This document shows positions 1 to 11,505 of a stretch of 64,000 bases of DNA, piece after piece (positions within the stretch are counted from its first letter, which is position 1; every line of letters starts with the position of its first letter). Source of the stretch: Tetragonia tetragonoides (taxonomy: Eukaryota; Streptophyta; Magnoliopsida; Caryophyllales; Aizoaceae); NCBI GenBank assembly GCA_038025085.1, contig CM076150.1:1242501-1306500 (forward strand), written 5' to 3'. The notes under the pieces were generated by a model that saw only the letters and a program-made list of their open reading frames with translations, was not told the origin of the DNA and ran no database searches. Made by a program: the position numbers and the translations under genes.

Positions 1-1060
1 TCTGACTATTTATAGGCAAAGAAACCTGGAACGGCATACTACTCGCATGACTGACAGGTGGACGACCCAACTACGCCCACCGAATACCTCTCCCAATAAA
101 AAGGGGCCCCTTCCAAGGAAAGAACGGACCATGAAGCAAAAGCCCACTTAACGAAAAGCATCGACCAACCACATCTCAGCAGGACTCGACGAAAAGAAAC
201 TCTGCTCCTACTAAGACGTGAGGGCAAAATGATATAACCAAAATACCGAGGGGCTAGCTATCGACCCTCACTCCGATCACCATCAAAGTTTGTATCATTG
301 ACGGTATCAAAAGGATGCTCTCCAACCGCAAATGAGAGCCTCCGATCGAAGTATCCCTCTACCCACTGATTCAAACATCACCAACAGACCCGAGAAGACC
401 TACACCAGCTATCAGTCTCATACAGGCTCAAAGATTACAACTACGCTCCGTCTCGATTAAGTGGGTCGATTCAACTACGAACCGACCCTCAGACTCTGTG
501 TGTGTACTAAACTGTGATGCCAGCGCACGTACTGTGCGAATATTCCTACCAAGATTCGATTGGTTGCCTTGGCGCCTACGCTCTCTCAGTCACGAGGACA
601 GAAATGACGACATCAAGTGTACGAACCCCTACGTGGAATCATCTCAAGGGATCGTACCAAAACTCACGTGACCCCTCCCTCTGAGCCGACTTAGAGAGGA
701 GTTTACGTACAGGGCTACGTGTCCACTGTTCATTCGACGAAGCTAACCGACTTTTGCCCTATAAATACCTGCGCGGAAATCAAGGCAAAGGTAAGATCAT
801 TTTTCACCCAGAGAACAATCACTCTGTCTGACAGCGAGCTCTGACATTCCGCTCCTCAGCTGTGATAGCCTGACGCTCAGTCACATCCTTACGAAAGTAC
901 CTCACGTACACATCTCCATATACTAACTTAGGCATCGGAGGGGTCTTCTCGGGTCGACCCCCCGAGCTAGTTCACTGTTGGTTGTCCTGTACAGGTAGCA
1001 ATCGAGGAACCAGGAAAACAGCTCCCTCGCTCACGCATCTCAATTCCATCACCTTCCCAG
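1..1060 (+). mobile_element. Gypsy-type LTR and leader fragment
   Basis: No credible gene is present. A TATA box (ctataaatacc) lies at 759-769. About 150 bases downstream, at 920-1000, is a conserved block reading roughly taacttaggcatcggagggg, followed by a tract rich in cgggtcgacc. I recognise this TATA-plus-GGCATCGGAGGGG arrangement from the R/U5 part of plant Ty3/Gypsy LTRs, probably the Tat/Ogre group. No gag or pol is visible and the left boundary lies outside the window, so this is a fragment truncated by the Copia piece that follows. The family name is from memory of LTR texture and is less certain than the LTR call. Confidence 0.45.
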
Positions 1061-1433
1061 TGTTCGACCCTCATCAAAATCGGGCGAAACAACAAGTTTG
1101 GATGAGGAAAATCCAACAAGGGAAAAACCATGGGAGAATCATATTCAATCAAAGATTAATGAAACTCTCACTCTCAATCCTCACAATCCACCCAAGATCG
1201 TGTATACAAGGGCCCACACACAAGGAAGCCTTTGCGTTCATCTCTCAAGAGCACTCAACTGTTGATCGGTACGGTGTAATTCCCATTGATGGGCTCAATA
1301 ACTATTATTCACAATATATACCAAGAGAGTTACAACCCTAATATATAAACTGGGCATAATTATATACAAGCCTAATAAGAAAGCCTCTAGGAATAATATT
1401 AACAGTTTTTTTCTAATTACATTATCTTTCACA
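1061..1433 (-). mobile_element. 3' LTR of a Ty1/Copia element
   Basis: On the minus strand this segment starts TGTGAAAG directly after a purine-rich ggagg tract and ends GGTCGAACA. It therefore has TG...CA ends, about 373 bp long, and lies downstream of the Copia pol remnant at 1434-1932. The R/U5 style (ggtttttcccttgttggattttcc) is typical of plant Copia LTRs. The matching 5' LTR is not in the window, so no target-site duplication can be checked. Confidence 0.6.
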
Positions 1434-1932
1434 CCTCCCAATCAGAACGGGAGAAAGACGGTGACGCTCAGGTTGGAGAAAAAGTCATTAAATAATATAG
1501 TAGGTAGGCCCTTGGTAAATATGTTGGCATACTAAGAGCATGAGAGCACATGAAGGACGCGCACATGACCAAGCGCAACTTTCTCACGAACAAAGTGAAT
1601 GTCAATTTCAATATGCTTCGGGGTTAGTGGACAAGAGTAGCGGGAGTGAGGGGACAATGGAGCTCGAGAAGGAGATTGCAAAGCCAACACGTTTGGGCCA
1701 CGACGTTCGCCACGCCTAGATACTCAACCTTGGTAGTATACTTGGACACGGTGCTCTGACATTTAGTAGAGGACTCGGATAAGAGATTGTCGCCTAAGAA
1801 CACAAAATAGCCCGATATCGAGCAGCGAGAGTCGGGGCACCTGGCCCAATCGACGTCTTGACAAGTGATGTCTGTCATGCGTTTGTTACTTACTTGAGTA
1901 TGATTGCAAGAGTTTTCAACATTATTTGTCAC
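1434..1932 (-). pseudogene. Copia pol remnant (RNase H end)
   Basis: The minus strand encodes the C-terminal RNase H part of a Ty1/Copia polyprotein. Visible stretches include DVDWARCPDSRCSISGYFVF, VEYLGVANVVAQTCWLCNLL and LLELHCPLT, followed in a shifted frame by KHIEIDIHFVREKVALGHV and ANIFTKGLPT. These correspond to the family's CTDADWAG, EAEYR and KHIEID/FTKGL motifs. The Cys/Trp pattern is degraded (for example KYTTKVEYLG where the family has SSAEAEYR), and frameshifts occur near 1620 and 1530. Integrase and reverse transcriptase are missing. It is a dead 5'-truncated copy oriented away from the window's start. Confidence 0.8.
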
Positions 1933-2566
1933 AATTATTTAGTCTTTTGCTCTCTTTATGTGTAAGAGTATTTACATTTTTATGGGAAGGATTATTATTC
2001 TCTTCCATCAATATAGTTACATGGGCATGCAAAATTGAAGAGAAATGGGCGGACATGAGTTTTTATTTTTTGGTTTGAACCTCCTTGGCAACTTTCTCAC
2101 TGCAAATAAATCTACACAAGGCCTGGTCCTCGCCTACCCCATCTCGGACTTGATCGAACCTCGGATGGTGACCTCTTTGAAAAGATTATTAATTTGACGA
2201 CAATGGCCGTTATCATTCATTGTTGGATTTGCGCAGTACGTCTTAAATTGAGCGGAAGTGAGTCTATCAGTAGGTCAAAATAAAAACTTACACTCACTCC
2301 TTTTCACAATATTTATCCTAAAAAAACTTTTTGCAGTCTCGCATCTTTGATCATTGTTTTCTCTTTAATTTTCTTTTTTCAAGATATTAGACAAAACTTT
2401 TTACTTCATTAGTTTTGATTACGACTTTTCAAAATTTTATCTTCACTGTATTTTTTAGAATACTACAGTTTAAGCACAAAAGCTCACAAAAGACGGTCTT
2501 ACTATGTGCGACGATTACATTTTGATCACATAATGATACTCTTAGACTAAAAGAGGTTATTAAAAA
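1933..2566. other. AT-rich spacer without genes
   Basis: Only short ORFs without recognisable motifs are present. A few poly-T runs and nothing resembling exons or structured repeats are visible. Confidence 0.6.
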
Positions 2567-3900
2567 GGGGTTGTCCAATTGGTAGGTCTCAATTTGTTAC
2601 TTTTCCAATTGGTAGAATTTCTTAGAAGGAAAATCCAACTGGTAGGCCTTTACTTCTGAAAATTTTCACTCCTTGACCCATATTTAAGTTTTACGTTAGA
2701 TTTTCAGTTAAGTGGGTGATGTGGCTTTTTTTCTTTTCTTTTCTTTTCTTTAATTAGAATGGTATAAATTCCATATTAAATGTCAAAAATACCCTTTTAA
2801 AATATGTACTCATGACCCTCTCCTGATTGTATCCTCCCAACTCTCACGCCTCACCAGAAATCTACCACCACCACCACAAATCTACAAACACCCCACCACT
2901 ATTCCACTGTCCACCAAACACCACATATCACCTCACCAACTTCAATGCTCAAAATAATACTCTCCAATGAAGATGACCCATGATTCCAAAACCACCGCCA
3001 TTGTTGCACCTCTACCAACAACTTCCATCTCATTTTTCTCTCCTCAATCCTCCCAATCCCAACCCACTTCACCAGGAAAATCACACCTAAAAACCCAGAA
3101 AAAGTAAATCAACAAATTATCCCCCCAAACCTAGAAAAAGTTAATTCCAAAAGTGATAGGATGAACACCACGAGTACCCACCCAAAAACAACGATAGTTC
3201 GAAAATCATTTCGCCAGTACGGAAAAGTGACATGAGAAAACCACAAAGCCACACACGCATGCTATCGAGAAACACGGTGATTACGAACTTCTCTACAAAG
3301 GTTTTCAACCACAAAGTCGTCCCTTCGTCTCTCATATCCATTCTCCCCATCCTCCGTGTTGCTAGTGACTAGTGAGATCGAGAACGAGCGCCCTCATGTT
3401 TTCTATCTCTTTTCGTTCCAAACTCTTGTTGTTCTTCAATTTGTTGGTTTTTAATTGAGTTTTGGAGTTTTTTTATATTGTGTTTTTGGTGTTGTGGGTG
3501 ATTGAATTTGGATAATTGATTGAGATTTTGGCCTTATTGGGCTAAAACTTTGATTGAATGCTGATTCGATTCTTCCAATTCATAAATTGTGGGCTAACAG
3601 AGGGGTGGGGGAAGGGGAGAGGAGAGGAGAGAGAATATGGAGGGGGGGGGGGACAGACTTAAGAGAGGCAAGGCTTAGTTGATGGGAAGGGAGAGGGGAG
3701 AGAAAATAGAGAAGACTTCTTCCTGCCAAAACTACAACAAGGTATAACGGGAAAGCCATACAAAACTAACGGCAAATTCAGGAAAAGGTCACGGAGTGGA
3801 ATAGTTAAGAAACACGAGCCTACCAGTTGGATTTCTAACTTAAGAAATTCTACCAATTGGAAAAGTCAGAATCTAAAGCCTACCAATTGGAAACCCCCCT
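2567..3900. mobile_element. Non-autonomous DNA transposon with ~110-bp TIRs
   Basis: The left end (2567-2680) and the reverse complement of the right end (3783-3900) match for about 110 bases. Both carry three spaced copies of a ccaattggtagg-type motif, then a shared tail around ccgtgacc. The interior (about 1.1 kb) has no transposase, only pyrimidine- or purine-rich stretches and a poly-G run near 3642-3652. Long TIRs with no coding capacity suggest a Mutator-type or foldback-like element. The flanks are homopolymer-rich (gggg/cccc beside A runs), so the target-site duplication cannot be read reliably. Confidence 0.75.
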
Positions 3901-3956
3901 CCCCCCCCAAAAAAAAAAAAAGAAAAAAACTGATACTTTACAGATAAAAAATGTTA

Positions 3957-4212
3957 CTCTCTCCATTTCTCTTAAACATCCTATTTGCTTTTTTAAGGTC
4001 AAACTTTGTAAACATTGACCGTAAATAAATAATAAAAAATCTCTATAAATTATGATTTAAAAGTATATGCATTAGATTTCATTTGCAATGTAGTTTTAAG
4101 ATATCTAATTTTGATAAATTTAAGTTGTATATTTTTATAGATATTGATGGTTAAAGTACGATATTGGAAACCGCGAAAAAGCAAATAGGAAGTGTAAAGA
4201 GAAACAGATGCG
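3957..4212. mobile_element. Stowaway/Mariner-type MITE with TA duplication
   Basis: Terminal inverted repeats begin ctctctccatttctcttaaa on the left, with a matching end agagaaacagatgcg on the right. The inner parts also pair (tatttgctttttt / aaaaagcaaatag). The dinucleotide TA sits immediately outside both ends (3955-3956 and 4213-4214), the classic Tc1/mariner target duplication. It is 256 bp long, AT-rich and non-coding. Confidence 0.75.
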
Positions 4213-4214
4213 TA

Positions 4215-4860
4215 CTTTTTAGAGAAAAAATTATTATTATTATTTGAATAAGAGGTATCATTTTTGATTGGCTTACCATGAGACAATCTAATACAAGACT
4301 TACTCTAAATATTTTATTATCCTTAAAAGTTATTGTCCTAGATATGGTATGACTAGTGAGAATTACAAATATGATTTTCTTTCCTCTTAAACAAATTCTG
4401 AAATAAGTCTGTCTTTTTATATATGGTGAATTCAAATGTATCTTCTTTCTAAGTAATAAAATCACTCTTTTTCACGCAAAAAATCACCATTTTTGTAAAT
4501 ATAAAGGGTCATAAAAAGTAAAATCATATTACCGTATACACTATTTTCGAATAATAAACACACCTTTTTGCCTTTCGGCATGTTTCACTCTTTCTTTTAA
4601 GTTATTTTTTTAATCTTAATTCTTTTAAGTTATTTTTTTAACCTTAAATCTCTAAAGTTATTAACACGTGCCAAGCATCCAAAAAAAAAAAGTACACTCC
4701 ATGTGTCCCATATTAATTTTTACACTTATTTTCTCACAGTCTACAAAACACTAATGTGACCGTAAATAATCTTTATTACTATTTGAATATATAAATTAAA
4801 AAAATACTATTAAATATAAATTTAAAAAAAAATAATTATTCTTTTCTTATGGCAGTATAA
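4215..4860. repeat. AT-rich spacer with short direct duplication
   Basis: No gene is visible. A phrase of about 20 bases (ttcttttaagttattttttt) occurs twice in direct orientation between 4593 and 4640, consistent with local slippage duplication. Confidence 0.5.
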
Positions 4861-5443
4861 GTGCATCCTTATTGGTGCTCTTAGAGGTGTGCTTAAATGG
4901 TTTTTGGCATTGCTTACCAATAAATGGATTTCTTAGGCAATGGATTTCTTCCGTCAACTGCTTATTTAAGCAGCAGTGGAGATTGAAAAAATGGGACCAG
5001 CAAGAAGAGGTAAGGACGACAAAATAAAGGAAAGCGTGAAAATCAATCAATGAAGGTTGTGACACACGTGTAAACAAGGCGCTTGAGAAGAAAATAGTAA
5101 TGATGTTCGCGAATCAAGGGGCGACATACCATTGTGGTCCCGCCCCACATGCGTCTGCTATGATTTTTTGTTTTTGTCGATTTCCTGGGCCCACACGTTG
5201 CTTTATGATGGGTATGTTGTGTGCTTTATATTTTATTTGTCTATTTATTAAAGATATTTATAATGATAAATTAAATAAATAATAATAGTTAAGCATATAC
5301 ATCATTAAACATATATTGTAGTACAAAATATCCTTATGATAAAATTGTAACCTTAAAAATATGAGATTATTTAGTTTCGTTCTCCCATTATTTTTATTGA
5401 GACATTTTTATGAAGTTTCAAAAAGATAAAAAATAAATCAACT

Positions 5444-5462
5444 AAACATTATCTAGTTGAAA
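5444..5462. repeat. Target-site duplication, left copy of L1 LINE
   Basis: The 19-bp sequence aaacattatctagttgaaa occurs here and again at 10503-10521, directly after the A-rich 3' tail of the LINE. Perfect identity over 19 bases fixes both boundaries of the insertion. Confidence 0.92.
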
Positions 5463-5570
5463 CAATATCAAAGGTACACAAGAACATCTTTAAAAGCGGT
5501 GCTAGAGAGAGAAAGTCTTGTGTGAGGCGGTCTGATGTAATTTTCGCGCTGACGTCACGCATTTGCCGCC

Positions 5571-6968
5571 ATGGCTGTAGGAGGTAAAAGCGGGAGGCCG
5601 AAGAACAAAAAACAGGGGGATCACAGTGAAGAGGAGAGTCTGGAGGTTCCGTCACCAAAAACTAATGGTAAATGCTCTGTTGTGCTGGGTGATTTCATCT
5701 CGGAATTGCTTGGTTTTCACAAAAGTCAAGAGGAATTAGGGAAAACGAAGGGAAGTGGAAGTGGAAAGTTAAACCCTAACAATGCATCGAGCTCACATAC
5801 TGAGATGAATTTGGAGGACCTAGGGTTTCCTTTAGAGCCCAAGGTATGGTGGTCGCAATGGTGAGAAGAATGGGAAGAGAGAGAGTTGGGCTGAAGAGGT
5901 GGAGGAGGTCATGGCACAGAGGCATTCTGATGTTGAGCCGATCCAAGAACCTATGAAGAAGAAGGGTGAAGAGTGGAAGTGGCTATTCCGGCAGAATCGT
6001 GATCCCAATTTGTTGATTTGGGGGAAAATGAGGATATTATCATGGATTTTGATGATATTAAGGATTCAGAACATTGGCAGCATACATTGGTGGGTTTTGT
6101 AGTTGGGGGGTAAAGTTTCCTATAATATGTTGTAGAAATTTGTGGATAGTAATTGGAATTTTGCTGGTGCACCTCAAATTCATATCCATTTACATGGGTG
6201 GTTTTTGTTGAAATTCCCAACTGAGGAAGCAAAGAAGATGATTCTAGAGAAGGGTCCATGGTATATTGATTATAGACCGTTGATTGTGAAGCCGTGGTCT
6301 CCTGATTGATTTTAGTGCAGAGAAAGTCAATAGGGTGCCAGTTTGGGTCACGTATCCAAATCTGGATGTCCAATTTTGGACACAAAAGGGGTTGAGTAAG
6401 GTGGGTAGTAAAGTTGGGAAGCCGCTTTTATGCATATAGATACACATCACAGAGAACTAAGATCTCTTATGCCAGATTGCTGGTTGAAGTGGATTTGAGC
6501 ACTGAGCTTCCAGAGGTGATCAATCTTACTTCACCAACTGGACGCAAGTTTGTGCAAAGGGTCATCTAAGAGAATAGGCCCAAATTTTGCATTAACTGTA
6601 ATAAAATTGGGCACGAAGCAGCTAGGTGTGGTGTGAAGAGAGTCTGGGTGCTAAAGGAGCTAATGGTGTCAAAGGAGCCAAGGGTGCCAAAGGTCCCTAG
6701 TGCTCCTGTTACTACTGATGCAGTAAGTAGGGTTGAGCCAGTTACTCCAGGGATTGTGCAACAGCAGGAGATAGATGGGTTCAGGGTGGTATCCAGGAGG
6801 TGCCGTTCTGGTCCTGTACAGTCAAGCTTCCAGACAAAAGAGAGCAGGGGTAACAAGGAAGGTGGTGTTCTGATTTTGAACAATGGCTTTGGGGTATTAT
6901 TAGAAGATTGGCAAATGGAAGGTGAGGTGTTCTCTGTGGAAGGGAATCCTAGACCACCAGATCAATGA
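5571..6968 (+). pseudogene. LINE ORF1 (gag-like, DUF4283 plus CCHC)
   Basis: ORF1 starts at the ATG at 5571 (MAVGGKSGRPKNKK...), preceded by the LINE leader, and is broken into frames ending near 5864, 6102 and 6968. Around 6130-6310 the translation FVDSNWNFAGAPQIHIHLHG, then KFPTEEAKKMILEKGPWYI, matches the DUF4283 domain of plant L1 ORF1 proteins. At about 6585-6640 lies a zinc knuckle C-I-N-C-x4-H-x4-C (CINCNKIGHEAARC), the nucleic-acid-binding motif of this protein. The product would coat LINE RNA, but stops and frame changes rule out a functional protein. Confidence 0.85.
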
Positions 6969-6969
6969 T

Positions 6970-7740
6970 ATGGTCAGCTTGGAACATCAGAGGATGTAAC
7001 AATCCTCTGAAACTGAGGGAGGTAAAGGATTTTTTCTCTCTCATAAATTTGATTTTTTGGCTATTGTAGAATCTAAAATAAAAGAACACAACATGGAAAG
7101 GGTCATGAGTACCATGTTTACGGGGGTTCAAGAGTGTGTGTAATCATTCACAGCATTATAATGGGCGTATTTGGTGTGTATGGAAAAGTGATAGAATTGA
7201 TATTATTGTGGTGCAAATGACAGCCCAAGCAATTCATTTGCAGGTGAAGGGTGAGAATGGATTGGTTTCTCTGTTGACAGTAGTGTATGCTTTCAATCAG
7301 GGTGAGAGGAGACTTACACTCTGGGAGGAGCTTAGATCTATGGCTGGGAATGTGAGGGAACCTTGGATAGTAGTCGGTGACTTTAATGTTGTGCTTGGGC
7401 CTGATGAGAGGCTGTCTGAGGTTGACCCTGTCATGTCTGAAATTGAAGAGTTTGTGCAGTGTCTTGGTGATTGCTCTCTTGTGGACTTGCCTTATGCTGG
7501 ACACCAATTCACTTGGTGTAACCGTCAACAAGCTGGTAGTAGAGTTATGAGTAAGCTAGATAGGGTGTTAGGGAACGCTCGGTGGGTTGGACAACAGCTT
7601 TCTACTGTGGTTCAGTTTCTTAATCATGGTGTTTTGGATCATTCCCCTAGTCTGATTACCATCAGAGGATATATGAGGAAGGTCCCTAGGACATTCAAGT
7701 TTCTTAACTGCTAGACTGAGCATCCAGAGTTTGTGAGTGT
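6970..7740 (+). pseudogene. LINE ORF2, endonuclease domain
   Basis: The apurinic-type endonuclease (exonuclease-endonuclease-phosphatase fold) that nicks target DNA during LINE insertion. Visible motifs are VVGDFNVVL near 7370-7395 (catalytic Asp and Asn), then SKLDRVLGN and, near 7630, LDHSPSLI (the His-Ser/Asp-His region). The N-terminal part, which in the family begins with WNIRG, is recognisable at 6970-6990 (WSAWNIRGCNN) but followed by frameshifts. A stop at about 7712 separates it from the reverse transcriptase. Confidence 0.85.
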
Positions 7741-10100
7741 TGTTGGCAGGGTTTGGCAACAAAGGATCCTAGGTTGTCCCATGTTCCAGAGTACAAAGAA
7801 CCTTCAGCTACTTAAGAAGGGGTTGAGACAGCTTTATGGGAAAGATTATGGGAATATTGGAGTCAGAGTGACACAGGTTAGTACTGAGTTGGAGGAGGTT
7901 CAAACTCAGCTTCAAACTAGGCCCCAAGATGCCGAGTTAATTGCTAGGGAGAAGAGGTGCATTGATAAATACTGGAAATTGAAAGGTCTAGAGGAGGCCA
8001 TCTACAAGCAGGGAGCTAAAGGAGTTGAAATCAGTTTGGGGATGGTAATAATGGGTACTTTCATGCAAAAGTCAAAGAAAATTTGGCCAGACAAGCTATT
8101 AGAGTACTAAAGGATAAAGATGGGGTGAATCAAACTGATAGCAATGTGATTGAAAATATGATTCTTGAGTTGTATAAAGGGTTATTTGGCAAGGCTCAGC
8201 ATGTGGTGCCATTTGATGCTGGGTTATTTTGCAATGGCTCTACACTAACTGAAGAACAGCAGAAGAGCATGGAGGAGAAATTTTCAAGATAAGGAAATTA
8301 AAGAGGTTGTGTTCAGTATACCTGAAGGGAAAGCACCAGGGTCTAACGGGTATGGTTAAGCTTTTTTCAAGAAAACATGGGATATAGTAGGAGGGGATGT
8401 GTATGCAGCAGTGAAAGATTTTTTTTAGCAGTGGCCAGCTGTTGAGAGCTGTTAACTCAACAACCATCTCTTTGATTCCTAAATGCGAGAACCCTACTAG
8501 TGTGAGTAAGTACAGGCCCATTGCATGTTGCAATGTCTTGTACAAAATCATCACGAAGCTTTTGACTGAGAGGATGGAGAGTATTGTTCCTGATTTGATT
8601 GGTGTTGAGCAGGTTGCATTTGTATAAGGCAGGAGAATAAATGATAATGTTATGTTGGCACATGAACTAGTGCAAAAATATGAGAGGAAGAACATATCTC
8701 CGATGGTAATGCTTAAGATTGATGTGAAAAAAGCATATGATTCAGTCAACTGGAAATTCATTGAAGGCATGATGAGAGTGCTACGGTTTTCAGAGTGGTT
8801 TATACACAGAGTTATGATCTGTGTGACTTCCTCACAATTTTCAATCAACATCAATGGGTGTTTGATGGGGTTTTTCCATGGGGGCAGGGATTGAGGAAAG
8901 GTGACCCGATGTCACCCTATTTGTTCGTGATTTGTATGGAGGGACTGTCTCGAATGCTTAGACAGTTGAAGCATAATAAGGAGTTTAGATATCACCCAAA
9001 ATGCAGTAGGATAGATCTAACTCACCTTATCTTTGCAGACGATGTGTTAATTTTTACAAGAGGAGACAGAGCATCTGTGTAGGCAGCCATAGCAATCTTC
9101 AATAAATTTGCTTGCATGTCTGGTTTGATGGAAAATGAAGCAAAAAGCTGTTTTTACTTTGGAGGAATGGATAGATTGATTAGTGATGCCATTTTACTGG
9201 AAACAGGATACCAAGAGGGAACACTCCCTTTTAAGTATCTAGGCATCCCACTCTCTGCTACGAGAATCACTAGAGCTTTGTGTCAAGCTCTGATTAATAA
9301 GATCTCAAGGAGGGTTCACCATTGGGCTAGTAGGCTCTTAAGCTATGCAGGGAGACTTCAACTTTGGAACTCGTGATTTTCTCTACACTTAACTACTGGT
9401 GCTCTATTTTACTTCTTCTTAAGCAGCTCATTTATGATATAGAGAAGTTGGGGAGAAGGTTTATTTGAGGGAAACTGGGTCAGACACATGCTTTGTTCCC
9501 TGTAGCATGGGGGAAAATGTGTAGGAAGAAGGAAAATGGAGGCATTCAGGTGAAAAACATTGGCGTGTGGAATATTGCTGCTACAAGTAAACACATTTGG
9601 TGGATAGAAGCTGGTAGAGAAGGGAGTTGGGCTCAATGGGTTAGATCCTATCTCCTGCATACTGAAAGCATTTGGCAGGTAAGAAGTAAAGTTGGACATT
9701 CCTGCCTGTGGAAGAAAATTTTATATGTTAGAGATATGCTAGTGGATAAGTGTGGTTCAGTTGATTTGGGGAGGGAAAAGATTCAAAGCATGGTGACAGG
9801 GGGAAGTTTGCTATAAGTAAAGTTTATCAGGTGCTTGAGGCACCAACACCAACTGTTCCTTGGCACAGGTTGGTATGGGATAGAGGTGTTAGACCGCGGC
9901 ACAACTTTGTTGCCTGGTTGGCGTGCCAACGGAAGCTTATGACCAGATCTGTCCTAGTGACCAGAGGGATGGTGGTGGATACAAGATGTGGAATGTGCAA
10001 TCAGGACACTGAATACTGTGATCATTTATTCTTTAGATGTCCAGTTTCAGCTGAGGTTTGGAGGCTTATTCTGAGGTGGTTGGGTATCAGGAGATGATGC
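7741..10100 (+). pseudogene. LINE ORF2, reverse transcriptase and zf-RVT
   Basis: Reverse transcriptase blocks appear in order across several frames: TISLIPKCENPTSVSKYRPI near 8460-8520, VMLKIDVKKAYDSVNW near 8710, GLRKGDPMSPYLF near 8890, and the catalytic box LIFADDVLIF near 9030-9060. These are followed by LPFKYLGIPL near 9230. The C-terminal zf-RVT region is at 9831-10097 (WDRGVRPRHNFVAWLACQRK, then a CGMC...DHLFFRCPVSAEVW arrangement). In-frame stops at about 8628, 9080, 9376 and 9814, plus frameshifts, show loss of function although the FADD catalytic aspartates remain. Confidence 0.9.
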
Positions 10101-10502
10101 TTGAGTTTTGGACATGAGATAAGGTGGTTTGCACGACATTTCAAGGGGAAAGCCATGAAGAACAAGATCTGGAGGAGTGCACTCAGTGCTACAATCTATG
10201 AGCTATGGCATGAGCGCAATTTGAGGATCTTTCAACAAATATTGTGACCTGCACAGGTTATAGTTAGAGACATCCAATACTGTATATGTGCTAGACTTAT
10301 AGCAATGTATAGGGATAGAGCAGAGATTGTTTTACAATAGATGTAATAGGGAGTTATAGTTTGTTTCTTGCTTTTTTGATAGGGGGGAGGGTATAGGATG
10401 CTTCCTATTCCTCGTGACTGATTGTAGGTGATTGATGATTTTGAGGATGCTACTTTGGCATGCCTCTGGTCAATAGAATATACTAATCTCCAAAAAAGAA
10501 AA

Positions 10503-10521
10503 AAACATTATCTAGTTGAAA
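10503..10521. repeat. Target-site duplication, right copy of L1 LINE
   Basis: Identical to 5444-5462 and placed immediately after the A-rich end of the LINE. Confidence 0.92.
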
Positions 10522-11073
10522 TCTTCCACTTTAAATTTTACCTACTCCTTTTACTGAAAATATTATCACCATTTAAATTGTAAAAACTCAAGTTATCTAA
10601 TTGAAATCTCCAACTTCAAACAAATTCATTCATTTTTCTTACATCATTTATCACCACTCACAATCAAAAAAATAATTACAAATTTGTGTATAAATTCAGT
10701 CCCCATGACTAGTTAATTTCACACCATTTTTGCTCATCTGAAGTTAGGAAAAACAAAAATCTCTCTAGTCAATTAAATTGCAAAATGAGTGAGTTGACTG
10801 AATACTATGATGTGTTGAGAAATCCTGAAAATCCAAATAACCAATATAACAACTCCCAAGTCCTAATATCCAAACTTCCAAAATTCACACTCCCAACATC
10901 CAAACTCACATTATCCAAATGTAGACTCTCAAGATGGTATAAAAAACTTGTGGGGGTAAATAAGTAGCGCCTTTTAAGCAACCTAGAAAAGTGTGCTTAA
11001 AAGTGAGGTGACAAATTAAATAATACTCCGTATTTTAGCAACATTAGGGGGTGCTATCAATAAGGATGTCTAA

Positions 11074-11211
11074 GGGCTCGTTCTTTTCAACTGGAAACTG
11101 GGAGAAACCGGACAAAACTGGTGAAAACTGGGAAGTCTAACTTGGTAACTGGGAAAAATTGGGTGAAACTGGGAGAAACTGGGAAAAACAAAAAGTTGTT
11201 TAATTTTCACT

Positions 11212-11278
<67 letters not shown>

Positions 11279-11505
11279 GTAATAAATAATAATATTTAAT
11301 GATAATACTAACAATATTAATATTAATATTAATAATATATTATTATTATTCTATTGATTATTATTATTGTTATTATTATTATTATCATTATTATTATTAT
11401 TATTGTTGTTGTTGTTGTTGTTATCATTATTATTAAAACTAGTAAAAACAGGACAAACTTAACAAAATTAGGCAAAACTGAAAACCAATTGAAAAGAACA
11501 TGCCC
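11074..11505. mobile_element. MITE with internal AAT microsatellite
   Basis: Inverted termini gggctcgttcttttcaactgg on the left and, as reverse complement of the right end, gggcatgttcttttcaattgg. Subterminal sequence is rich in ggaaactgg-type repeats. The centre (11213-11430) is mostly (AAT)n on the left and (ATT)n/(GTT)n on the right, itself an inverted arrangement. The left TAA (11071-11073) may be shared with the neighbouring Harbinger-like element; on the right the exact TAA is offset by three bases, so the duplication is unclear. Confidence 0.6.

Larger units (their letters stand above)
5463..10502 (+). mobile_element. L1-type LINE, near full length, decayed
   Basis: A 5.0-kb non-LTR retrotransposon bounded by a perfect 19-bp duplication and ending in an A-rich tail. 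Order of parts: 5' leader; ORF1 from the ATG at 5571 with a DUF4283-like segment and a CCHC knuckle; ORF2 with an AP-type endonuclease, reverse transcriptase and C-terminal zf-RVT region. Numerous stops and frameshifts interrupt both ORFs, so it is not autonomous now. Near-complete length with a short identical duplication suggests a full-length insertion that later decayed by point mutation. It sits inside the Harbinger-like element at 4861-11070. Confidence 0.93.
4861..11070. mobile_element. Probable PIF/Harbinger-like element split by a LINE
   Basis: Outer ends pair as imperfect inverted repeats: gtgcatccttattggtgctc on the left, and catccttattgatagcac as the reverse complement of the right end. 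The trinucleotide TAA flanks both ends (4858-4860 and 11071-11073), matching the TWA target preference of PIF/Harbinger. Removing the L1 LINE at 5463-10502 and one copy of its 19-bp duplication leaves about 1.15 kb of host element. That remainder includes a small ORF (10785-10967, 60 aa, starting MSELTEYYDVLRNPENPNNQ) of unknown function. No transposase is visible, so it would be non-autonomous. The superfamily call rests on short TIRs and a 3-bp duplication only. Confidence 0.5.

Noticed and set aside
982..1341. 119-aa plus-strand ORF
   Set aside because: It runs across the junction between Gypsy leader and Copia LTR and has no known motif.
10785..10967. 60-aa ORF starting MSELTEYYDVLRNPENPNNQ considered as a Harbinger Myb-like gene
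   Set aside because: Too short and without the expected tri-helix residues; mentioned only as a component of the outer element.
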